The position numbers and the translations under genes were made by a program. A DNA stretch of 64,000 nt from Aedoeadaptatus ivorii (GTDB lineage Bacteria > Bacillota > Clostridia > Tissierellales > Peptoniphilaceae): contig NZ_JAUSWF010000001.1 of assembly GCF_030815095.1 (NCBI RefSeq), positions 248,001-312,000 on the forward strand. Reading direction: 5' to 3'. Positions 18,062 through 24,656 of the stretch are shown here, one piece after another; the first letter of the stretch is position 1, and each line of letters starts with the position of its first letter. The notes under the pieces are model-generated. The model was not told the origin of the DNA, searched no databases, and worked only from the letters and a program-made list of their open reading frames with translations.

Positions 18062-19057
18062 TTGCAATCCAATTTACTGGAAGATTACTTAAACTACCTT
18101 CGCGCCGCCAGAGGGCGCTCGGAAGGCACCATAAAGGAATACTATTACGATATTCGCCTTTTTCTGCGCTATATGCGCAGCCGAAAAGAAGGAATCCCTG
18201 CCGATAATATGGAGGAGATCCCTATCGAGGACATCGACGCAGATTTTCTCGAATCCGTAGAAAAACAGGACATCTATGCCTATATCTCGTATCTCGACGG
18301 TACGCGCGGCAACAGCGGCCGAACCAAATTTCGAAAGATCTCGTCGGTCCGTTCTTTTTTCGACTACCTCTGCTATAAAGTGGAAATCTTATCGAAAAAC
18401 CCCACCGAAAATATCGATATGCCCAAGATCGAAAAGTCTCTGCCGGTTTATCTGACCCTCGAAGAGAGCGTGCGTCTCTTAAAGACCGTACAAAACTCCG
18501 AGCAGAAAGAGATCTACCGCAGCCGCGATTATGCGATCACCACTCTGTTTTTAAACTGCGGGCTGCGGCTCAGCGAGCTTTCCGCCTTAAATCAGGCGGA
18601 TCTGAACCGCAAGGGCACGCTGCGGGTACGGGGCAAGGGATCCAAGGAGCGCCTGGTATATATGAACGAAACGGTTCGCGATGCCGTAGACCGCTACCTA
18701 AAGCGACGCGAGGAGGCGGCACTGGACGAGGAACCCGCCCTGTTTCTCAGCATGCGCAAAAACCGAATGAGCAATCGCTCCATCCAGCATATGCTCGAAA
18801 AGCATCTGAAAAACGCCGGCTTCGATACCAGTAAGTACACAGTCCATAAATTGCGCCACACCGCTGCCACATTGATGTATCAGTATGGGGACGAGGATTT
18901 AAAGTCCTTACAGGAGATTCTGGGGCACGAATCGATCTCTACGACGCAAATCTACACCCACGTCGACGAAGATGATATACGCCATACCATGAGTAAGAAT
19001 CCCTTGGGCAATATCCAAGAGGTAGAATCTATGCTCGACGATGTCGAGAAAGAGTAA
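18062..19057 (+). CDS. Tyrosine recombinase, XerC/XerD-like
   Basis: About 331 residues. An N-terminal SAM-like DNA-binding domain (LLEDYLNYLRAARGRSEGTI) precedes the catalytic domain with Arg in NCGLRLSEL, Lys in VRGKGSKERLV, HKLRHTAAT (H-x-x-R), LGHESISTTQIYTH (His and the Tyr nucleophile). All six catalytic positions are present. Chosen start: TTG at 18062, 7 bases after GGGAGG; in-frame starts further upstream at 17969 lack a site and run into the rny terminator. It is a little longer than classic XerC/D (about 300). It is the last rightward gene before lexA, and a perfect inverted repeat lies 300 bases downstream. Confidence 0.9.
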   Translation: MQSNLLEDYLNYLRAARGRSEGTIKEYYYDIRLFLRYMRSRKEGIPADNMEEIPIEDIDADFLESVEKQDIYAYISYLDGTRGNSGRTKFRKISSVRSFFDYLCYKVEILSKNPTENIDMPKIEKSLPVYLTLEESVRLLKTVQNSEQKEIYRSRDYAITTLFLNCGLRLSELSALNQADLNRKGTLRVRGKGSKERLVYMNETVRDAVDRYLKRREEAALDEEPALFLSMRKNRMSNRSIQHMLEKHLKNAGFDTSKYTVHKLRHTAATLMYQYGDEDLKSLQEILGHESISTTQIYTHVDEDDIRHTMSKNPLGNIQEVESMLDDVEKE

Positions 19058-19356
19058 AGGACAGGAACAAATATTCGAACATTTGATCCGAATAGGATAT
19101 GGAGAAACCATCAAAGGACGCGAACAAGCAAGCGCTAAATTATACAAATGCAAGAAATTCAAATTGCGAAACGCGTATGGAATTTATATTGCGACCGACG
19201 ACTGCATTCGACGTTTCAGTTTTATAAGTCGCAACAAGTTCCAATCCATAGAATGGCTTTTTAGGGCGGCAGGATTGTCCGTTTCTCGTAAAATTTCAGT
19301 AACTCGTTCACGGTCAAAAAACGCTAATTTTGAGAGAAGTGGTTCAAAATTGCAGT
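19058..19356. other. AT-rich stretch without a supported gene
   Basis: About 300 bases between the recombinase stop and the inverted repeat. Base composition is visibly more AT-rich than the flanking genes. A 115-codon open frame (19041-19388, rightward) overlaps the recombinase, has no ribosome binding site, no recognisable family and low-complexity Lys/Arg/Ser content; a 60-codon leftward frame (19184-19366) is equally unconvincing. It could be a decayed gene or a spacer. A degenerate LexA-like sequence CGAAC-ATTT-GATCC lies at 19076-19089. Confidence 0.5.
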
Positions 19357-19390
19357 ATTTAGTCACAAAATTTATATTTTGTGACTAAAT
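19357..19390. repeat. Perfect 15-bp inverted repeat; candidate Xer/dif-like recombination site
   Basis: ATTTAGTCACAAAAT (19357-19371), TTAT, ATTTTGTGACTAAAT (19376-19390). It can equally be read as two 11-bp arms around the 6-bp AT centre TTTATA, the format of a dif site (28 bp, 19360-19387). There is no T-run to make it a terminator. It lies 300 bases after a tyrosine recombinase gene and at the point where gene orientation switches. The right part TATATTTTGTGACT resembles, by eye and with a one-base gap, the XerD side of Firmicute dif; the left arm matches poorly. An operator for an unknown regulator is the alternative. Confidence 0.5.
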
Positions 19391-19457
19391 TTATCCCGCT
19401 CTTCGCCACCAAAATTCGATATATTCCCGTCCTCCTCCCCGCAATTTCCAGTCGAAC

Positions 19458-19496
19458 AAAAAGGCGGCGACGAATTCAATTCGTCGCCGCCTTTTT
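19458..19496. terminator. Long bidirectional hairpin terminator after the yneA-like gene
   Basis: Perfect 19-bp inverted repeat: arm 19458-19476 begins AAAAAGGCGGCGACG, single central C at 19477, complementary arm 19478-19496 ends CCGCCTTTTT. The A-run on one side and T-run on the other make it work for both strands. It ends the leftward yneA-like transcript, whose stop is at 19503. Confidence 0.9.
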
Positions 19497-19502
19497 ATGA
19501 CT

Positions 19503-19847
19503 TCAATGCAGCTCGTGCCGCGTATAGATTTTCAATCGATCGCCGGGGCGCAAGTCGGCGCCGTTTTGCAGGGCGTTGTCTTTGAGAATGCGGTCTACGA
19601 CAAACCGCACGTCCTCGTCGGGCCCAGAATATGCCGATGCGATTCGCCACAGGCTGTCGCCTTCTGCGACCACATATGTCTCTTCCTCTACAAAGTATGT
19701 CGGCAAATTTTCTGGTGCCCCTTTTAGTCCCAGTATGGACATCAGAATCAGAGCCGCAATCGGCAATAGACGAAGTCGCTTTCGTCTTGCTCTTTCTGCA
19801 ACAAGCTGATGCGATGCCCTGCGACTTTTATATTCGTATCCTAACAT
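19503..19847 (-). CDS. YneA-like SOS protein: one membrane span plus LysM domain
   Basis: 114 residues: a basic cytoplasmic N-terminus, one membrane helix (about 29-42, LLPIAALILMSILGL), then a LysM-type domain (YVVAEGDSLWRIASAY near residue 58, ending LRPGDRLKIY) outside the membrane. This is the architecture of B. subtilis YneA, which holds back cell division during the SOS response, and, as there, it is divergent from lexA. RBS GGAGG precedes the ATG. Its promoter (TTGACA-18-TATAAT) and LexA-like boxes just downstream of the -10 support SOS control. Assignment is by architecture and context rather than strong sequence match. Confidence 0.8.
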   Translation of the reverse strand: MLGYEYKSRRASHQLVAERARRKRLRLLPIAALILMSILGLKGAPENLPTYFVEEETYVVAEGDSLWRIASAYSGPDEDVRFVVDRILKDNALQNGADLRPGDRLKIYTRHELH

Positions 19848-19885
19848 CGTCCACCTCCGTAGTCCCTTGGACGGTACATATGTTT

Positions 19886-19989
19886 TGAATATTTGTTCGT
19901 ACGTTTGTTCTAATTATAAACGAACGTTCGGAACGCTGTCAAGGTTTTTAGAATATATGTTTGAAATATATGTTCGTTTTTGCTATACT
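19886..19989. promoter_or_regulatory. Divergent SOS control region with LexA boxes and two promoters
   Basis: Leftward promoter: TTGACA (complement of 19937-19942), 18-base spacer, TATAAT (complement of 19913-19918), both perfect. Rightward lexA promoter: TTGAAA 19961-19966, 17 bases, TATACT 19984-19989. LexA-like boxes (CGAAC-N4-GTTCG) lie at 19886-19899 (TGAAT-ATTT-GTTCG, 8/10), 19898-19911 (CGTAC-GTTT-GTTCT, 8/10), and weaker ones at 19950-19963 and 19963-19976 (7/10 each), overlapping the start or core of the promoters. The palindrome CGAACGTTCG at 19921-19930 lies in the leftward spacer. Box calls are by eye against the B. subtilis consensus. Confidence 0.8.
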
Positions 19990-20019
19990 AAAATCAGCTT
20001 TCAGAGAGGAGAGATATCT

Positions 20020-20643
20020 ATGTACGAAGATCTCAATAAACGCGAGATGGAAATACTGTTTTATATAAAGAGATTTATCGACGCCAACGGCTACCCCCCT
20101 TCTATCCGGGAGATCTGTTCCGGCGTAAATATTAAAAGCACCTCTACCGTCCACTCCAGTTTGGAAAAATTGGAATTGAAAAACTATATCCGCAGAGCTT
20201 CGACGATCAATCGCGCCATCGAAATCATCGATCAGGACGACAGTTTTTTGATGCCGAAGAAAAAGACGACCGATGTACCGATTTTGGGCAAAGTCGCCGC
20301 CGGGATCCCCATCTTGGCGACGGAAAATATCTCCGATACCGTTCCCCTTTCGGTCGATTTCGTACGGGATCGGAATCTCTTCTTTCTGACGGTACAAGGT
20401 GAGAGCATGATTAATGCGGGAATCTTGGACGGCGACCAGGTGCTGATCGAACAGACGAGCGCCGCCAAAGACGGCGAGATCGTCCTCGCCTTGATCGACG
20501 ACGATGCGACCATCAAGACCTTTTACAAAGACGAAAAAAACCACCGCTTCCGATTGCAACCCGAAAACGACAGGATGGATCCGATTTATGTCGATCATCT
20601 CCAGATCCTCGGAAAGGTGATCGGGTTATACCGCACATTTTAA
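20020..20643 (+). CDS. lexA: SOS transcriptional repressor LexA
   Basis: 207 residues. The N-terminal winged helix (LNKREMEILFYIKRFIDANGYPPSIREIC) binds DNA; the C-terminal S24 peptidase has the Ala-Gly cleavage site in LGKVAAGIPILA, nucleophile Ser in GESMINAGI and general-base Lys in ATIKTFYK. RecA filaments trigger self-cleavage and derepression. The ATG at 20020 follows AGAGAGGAGAG; an upstream in-frame start at 19867 would run through the promoter and LexA boxes and is rejected. The repressor likely controls itself and the divergent yneA-like gene through the boxes at 19886-19976. Confidence 0.96.
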   Translation: MYEDLNKREMEILFYIKRFIDANGYPPSIREICSGVNIKSTSTVHSSLEKLELKNYIRRASTINRAIEIIDQDDSFLMPKKKTTDVPILGKVAAGIPILATENISDTVPLSVDFVRDRNLFFLTVQGESMINAGILDGDQVLIEQTSAAKDGEIVLALIDDDATIKTFYKDEKNHRFRLQPENDRMDPIYVDHLQILGKVIGLYRTF

Positions 20644-20680
20644 AAATACCTGCAGGGAATGTCCCGGCAGGTATTTTTTT
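20642..20680. terminator. Bidirectional terminator between lexA and the leftward ynbB-like gene
   Basis: AAAAATACCTGC (20642-20653) pairs with GCAGGTATTTTT (20667-20678); inside it GGGA-ATG-TCCC extends the stem. A-run and T-run flank it on both sides. It serves two converging units, lexA and the leftward gene that ends at 20679. Confidence 0.9.
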
Positions 20681-21902
20681 ACAGATTTTTTAAGACGCGC
20701 TGCAATGCGATTTTAATATGTTCGTAGGTAAGGCCGCCTTGAAAATAGACGCGATACGGCGCTCGCATGGGTCCGTCGGCCGAGAGTTCGATGCTGGAGC
20801 CTTCTATAAATCCCCCCGCCGCCATAATCACCTGATCCTCGTAGCCGGGCATATCCCAAGGATACGGCGTTACGTGGGAATCTACGGGAGATGCCTGTTG
20901 TATGGCGCGACAAAAGCGCACCAAGTTTTCCGGCGTCTTTAGGGCAATGGACTGTACGATGTCGCTACGCGGATCGTCAGAAGCGGGAATACAATCGTAG
21001 CCCAAGGTTTCAAAGGTCTTTGCGAACAATATGGCGCCTTTGATACATTGGCTGACGCGGTGGGGTGCGAGAAATAGACCCATTAAAGTGTTGCGGGTCT
21101 GGCCGAATGTCAGCCCGCATTCTTTCCCGATGCCCGGTGCCGTCAGCTCCCCCGCCACCCGCTCTACGAGATCGGAAGGACCGACGATATAGCCGCCGGA
21201 AAGGGCGAGTCCGCCGCCGGGATTTTTAATCAAAGAACCCGCCATAATATCTACGCCCACTTCGGTGGGCTCTTTGTATTCCGTAAATTCTCCGTAGCAG
21301 TTGTCGAGAAATATCGTGCCGTCATACACCGTACGGATCGCCTGCACCGCACGGCCCAGCTCCTCTACCGTAAATGCCCGGCGGTCGGAGTAACCCGTAG
21401 AACGCTGCATGATCACGAGGTCCGGCAAGGTCTCTTCGGCCGTCAAGAAATCGGGAATGGCGTCGAAATCGATCTGCGCCTCCTTGAGGGGAAGCTCTCG
21501 GTATGCCACGCCCTTTTCCCGCAGATTGCCCGGCGCGTCGCCGGAGGTACCCAATACTTTATGCAATGTGTCGTAAGGACTTCCCGTCACGGACGCGATG
21601 ACCGACCCGCGTTCGGTCAATGCCTTCAGTACGAGTGCGATGGCATGGGTGCCCGAGACGATATTGGGGCGCACCAGGGCATCTTCGCTATGAAAGATTT
21701 CTTTATATACCGTCTCTACCTTTTCTCTTCCGTAATCGCCGTAGCCGTATCCGGTGGTCCAATGAAAATCCGTCGACGCCAATCGAACGGCGTTGAGCGC
21801 ATTCAATACCTTTTCTTGATTGGCGAGCGCCACGGCGTCTAATTGACGAAAGGTTCCCTGTAAACTGTCTTCAATTTGTGTAATATCCATATTGACTTCC
21901 AT
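20679..21902 (-). CDS. PLP-dependent aminotransferase-fold protein, YnbB/aluminium resistance family
   Basis: 407 residues, cystathionine gamma-synthase/methionine gamma-lyase-related fold. The PLP lysine is probably in AGSLIKNPGGGLALSGGY; FLDNCYGEFTEYKEP carries the cofactor-ring aspartate; the C-terminal MAAGGFIEGSSIELSADGP is characteristic of the family often labelled aluminium resistance protein. The substrate is not established. It follows miaA with a 32-base overlap if the first ATG (after AAAGGA) is used, 20 if the second is used. In Firmicutes this gene commonly travels with hfq, miaA and lexA, as here. Confidence 0.85.
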   Translation of the reverse strand: MEVNMDITQIEDSLQGTFRQLDAVALANQEKVLNALNAVRLASTDFHWTTGYGYGDYGREKVETVYKEIFHSEDALVRPNIVSGTHAIALVLKALTERGSVIASVTGSPYDTLHKVLGTSGDAPGNLREKGVAYRELPLKEAQIDFDAIPDFLTAEETLPDLVIMQRSTGYSDRRAFTVEELGRAVQAIRTVYDGTIFLDNCYGEFTEYKEPTEVGVDIMAGSLIKNPGGGLALSGGYIVGPSDLVERVAGELTAPGIGKECGLTFGQTRNTLMGLFLAPHRVSQCIKGAILFAKTFETLGYDCIPASDDPRSDIVQSIALKTPENLVRFCRAIQQASPVDSHVTPYPWDMPGYEDQVIMAAGGFIEGSSIELSADGPMRAPYRVYFQGGLTYEHIKIALQRVLKNL

Positions 21903-22809
21903 ATTTTTCCTTTACCAGTTGTATAATCTTCTCTATCGCTTCTTTTTCTCCCAGATCGGACATGGGAATAAAGATCGCATCGGTTTCTCGACGAAACCAG
22001 GTGCATTGCCTCTTCGCTAAGTTTCTGGAATGTTGCTGCACTTTTTGGATCGCGGTTTCTCGATCCCATTCTCCTTTGTAGTAGGCGACGATTTCTTTGT
22101 AGCCGATGGCGCCCATGGGCTTTACCTCGTCCTTATAACGGGCATAGAGCGCCCGCACTTCTTCAAACAGCCCCGCTCGGACCATGCCGAGCACACGTCT
22201 GTTGATCCGGTCGTAAAGTTCCTCTCGCTCCCAATCGAGCACGATATAAAGCGGATCCATATCGACGCGCTTTTTGCGCAAATTTTCTGTTTTCTTTCCG
22301 CCGCTTTTGATCTGCTCCAGTGCGCGCAGCACACGACGCGGATTGTTGAGATCGGTCTTGGCGGCCGTTTCGGGATCTTTTTCGCGCAAGAGATGTGCCA
22401 TAAAATAAAGACCCCGTTTTTCGTAGAGGGAACGAACGGCATTTCGTACGGCGGGATCGGGCTTGTCGTTAAAATCCAGTTGGTAGAGCAACCCGTGTAT
22501 ATAGAGCGCCGTACCGCCGGCGACGATCGGCAGCTTTCCCGCATCGGACAGCGCATCGATAATCGACTGCGCTTCTTTGTGAAAGATCGCCGCGGAATAC
22601 GGCTCCTTAGGATTCTTCGTATCGATCAAGTGGTGGCGAATTCCCCGCTTTTCCGCCTCGGTAATCTTGCCCGATCCGATGTCGAATCCCCTATACACTT
22701 GTACGGAATCTGCAGAAATGATTTCGGTATCAAACCTGCGCGCGACTTCCACAGAAATATCGGTCTTTCCCGAGCCGGTCGGCCCGGTGATCAATAAAAG
22801 GGGTTGCAT
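21871..22809 (-). CDS. miaA: tRNA dimethylallyltransferase MiaA
   Basis: About 312 residues. It adds the dimethylallyl group to A37 of tRNAs reading U-starting codons; MiaB, encoded upstream in the same run, then methylthiolates it. Walker A-like GPTGSGKTDISVEVA near residue 8, the SADSVQVYRGFDIGSGK block and the conserved GAIGYKEIVAYY segment are seen. The ATG at 22809 overlaps the mutL stop as TAATG. An upstream in-frame start inside mutL would add 25 unrelated residues and is rejected. Confidence 0.95.
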   Translation of the reverse strand: MQPLLLITGPTGSGKTDISVEVARRFDTEIISADSVQVYRGFDIGSGKITEAEKRGIRHHLIDTKNPKEPYSAAIFHKEAQSIIDALSDAGKLPIVAGGTALYIHGLLYQLDFNDKPDPAVRNAVRSLYEKRGLYFMAHLLREKDPETAAKTDLNNPRRVLRALEQIKSGGKKTENLRKKRVDMDPLYIVLDWEREELYDRINRRVLGMVRAGLFEEVRALYARYKDEVKPMGAIGYKEIVAYYKGEWDRETAIQKVQQHSRNLAKRQCTWFRRETDAIFIPMSDLGEKEAIEKIIQLVKEKYGSQYGYYTN

Positions 22810-24656
22810 TATACCTCCCGTAGAAACAACTTTTCCAGCGCCCGCTCTTTGAGATGAATCATCGTCGGACGTCCATGCGGACAAGTATAGGGGCTCTCGG
22901 CGCGACTTAAGCGCAAAAGCAGTTCTTCCGCTTCCCGACGCGAGAGCATATCTCCGCCTTTCACGGCAGATCTACATGCCATGCGCATAATTTTATAGAT
23001 ATTTCTCTCTTTTACGTCGATCCCCTCTTCCAAAGAGGCGACGGTATCGAGAAAAAAGCTGCGGAAATCCCGGATCAAAATATGCTGCGGCACTTCGCGT
23101 ATCAAAATATCCTGTTCGCCGAAGATTTCCGGCACAAAGCCCAAAATCCGATACTCTTCCCTATGTGCCTTTACCGCTTCCATCTCTTCTCGGGAGAGGT
23201 GAAAGCGCATGGGCTCGATCAGCATCTGCGTCGCCACCGCCGCATTTTCGATCTTGTCGCGATATTCTTCATATAGAATCCGCTCGTGGGCGGCGTGTTG
23301 ATCGACGATCAAAATCTGCCGTGTCCGCCTGTCTTCAAAGAGAATATAGGTCATAAAAGCGATGCAGAGAAATTCATAGAAAGCCGGTTCGATGCGGCGA
23401 GGATCCACAGATTCCTCTCGTCTTATATCTCTCGCTTCTGCGTTCTCTACAGTGGCAGTCAGTCTCGAATTCGAAGGTTGGTCTTCACCCTCTGCCTTCT
23501 GCGGCGATGCGGGCGAATAGGAGAGCGCCGCTTCTTTTGCCATGGCCGGTGCGTCGGGCTCTTGTTCTCTCCGCGTAGCTTCGCTGATTTCGAAGATCGT
23601 CTTTTCGGGAACGACTTCTTTCTGTTTTTTTTTGGGATCGGCGATGGATTCGACGCCGGGGATCTCCTGGGATCCGTGCAGATATTTGCGAACCAAACGC
23701 TCTAAGATCGTCACCAATTGATTTTCATTGGAAAGGCGTATGGTCTGCTTTTGCGGATGGATGTTCACGTCGATCAGGACCGGATCGATGTCGATATACA
23801 GAATGTATACCGGATAACGATGGAGGGGAATTACCGAGCGGAATTCCCTGCGGATGGCGGTCGATATAACGCCGCTTTTTACGGCTCTTCCGTTGACGAA
23901 TAGAAATTCCCGATCTCCCGACGCTCGGTGCAGCAAATTGTTGCCGATAAAGCCCGCAATGCGATAGGATTCCGTTTCGAATTCTACGGGAATCAGATTC
24001 TTTGCGATATCCCTTCCCAAGATCGAATAAATGTGGTTGATCGTGTTTTTTGAGGGATGGGAATGCAAGAGCGTCTTTCGGTCCCACTGTAGATGAAAGG
24101 CGATCTCTTCGTGTCCCAATGCCAAAGTCTCGACGGTCTCGAGAATGCTTCTCGATTCTTTCGACGGGCTGTTTAAAAACTTCTTCCGCACCGGCGTGTT
24201 GTAAAACAAATCCCGTACGACCATCGTGGTGCCGTCCGGTGCGCCGATGGGCTTTGTATCGATAACCTTTCCCCCTTCGATGGTATATCGATGGGCGAAT
24301 TCGTCCGCATCGGTTTTGGTGATGCATTCCATATGGCTGACATTGGCGATGCTCGATAAGGCTTCCCCGCGAAAGCCGAGGCTGCGAATCACATCCAGAT
24401 CGCCGATGGTGCGCAGTTTGGAAGTGGAATGTCGTAAAAAGGCTTTGTCGATTTGATCGGCGGCGATGCCGTCGCCGTCGTCGGAAATGCGGATCTCGTC
24501 GATTACATCCTTTCCCAAACGAATGCTAATTTTACGCGCATTCGCATCGATGGCGTTTTCTATCAATTCCTTGACGACAGAGGCGGGGTTTTCGATGATT
24601 TCTCCCGCCGCGATCTGGGAAATGGTCCTATCGCTTAAGGGTAAGATTTCACGCAC
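22809..24656 (-). CDS. mutL: DNA mismatch repair protein MutL
   Basis: About 615 residues. The GHKL ATPase N-domain shows IAAGEIIENPASVVKELIEN, SDDGDGI and STSKL..LGFRGEALSSI; the C-terminal dimerisation/endonuclease domain has DQHAAHERILYEE, the DQHA(x)2E(x)4E metal motif of nicking MutL proteins from organisms without MutH. A Pro/Glu-rich linker joins them. The GTG at 24656, with GGAGGAGG upstream, is preferred over an ATG at 24716 inside mutS. It overlaps mutS by 8 bases; the two act together in mismatch repair. Confidence 0.96.
   Translation of the reverse strand: MREILPLSDRTISQIAAGEIIENPASVVKELIENAIDANARKISIRLGKDVIDEIRISDDGDGIAADQIDKAFLRHSTSKLRTIGDLDVIRSLGFRGEALSSIANVSHMECITKTDADEFAHRYTIEGGKVIDTKPIGAPDGTTMVVRDLFYNTPVRKKFLNSPSKESRSILETVETLALGHEEIAFHLQWDRKTLLHSHPSKNTINHIYSILGRDIAKNLIPVEFETESYRIAGFIGNNLLHRASGDREFLFVNGRAVKSGVISTAIRREFRSVIPLHRYPVYILYIDIDPVLIDVNIHPQKQTIRLSNENQLVTILERLVRKYLHGSQEIPGVESIADPKKKQKEVVPEKTIFEISEATRREQEPDAPAMAKEAALSYSPASPQKAEGEDQPSNSRLTATVENAEARDIRREESVDPRRIEPAFYEFLCIAFMTYILFEDRRTRQILIVDQHAAHERILYEEYRDKIENAAVATQMLIEPMRFHLSREEMEAVKAHREEYRILGFVPEIFGEQDILIREVPQHILIRDFRSFFLDTVASLEEGIDVKERNIYKIMRMACRSAVKGGDMLSRREAEELLLRLSRAESPYTCPHGRPTMIHLKERALEKLFLREV

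Noticed and set aside
19041..19388. 115-codon frame downstream of the recombinase
   Set aside because: No ribosome binding site, starts inside the recombinase gene, no family, runs into the inverted repeat. Left as gene-poor DNA.
19867..20019. N-terminal extension of LexA from 19867
   Set aside because: It would cover the promoter and LexA boxes; ATG 20020 has a ribosome binding site and gives the usual LexA start.
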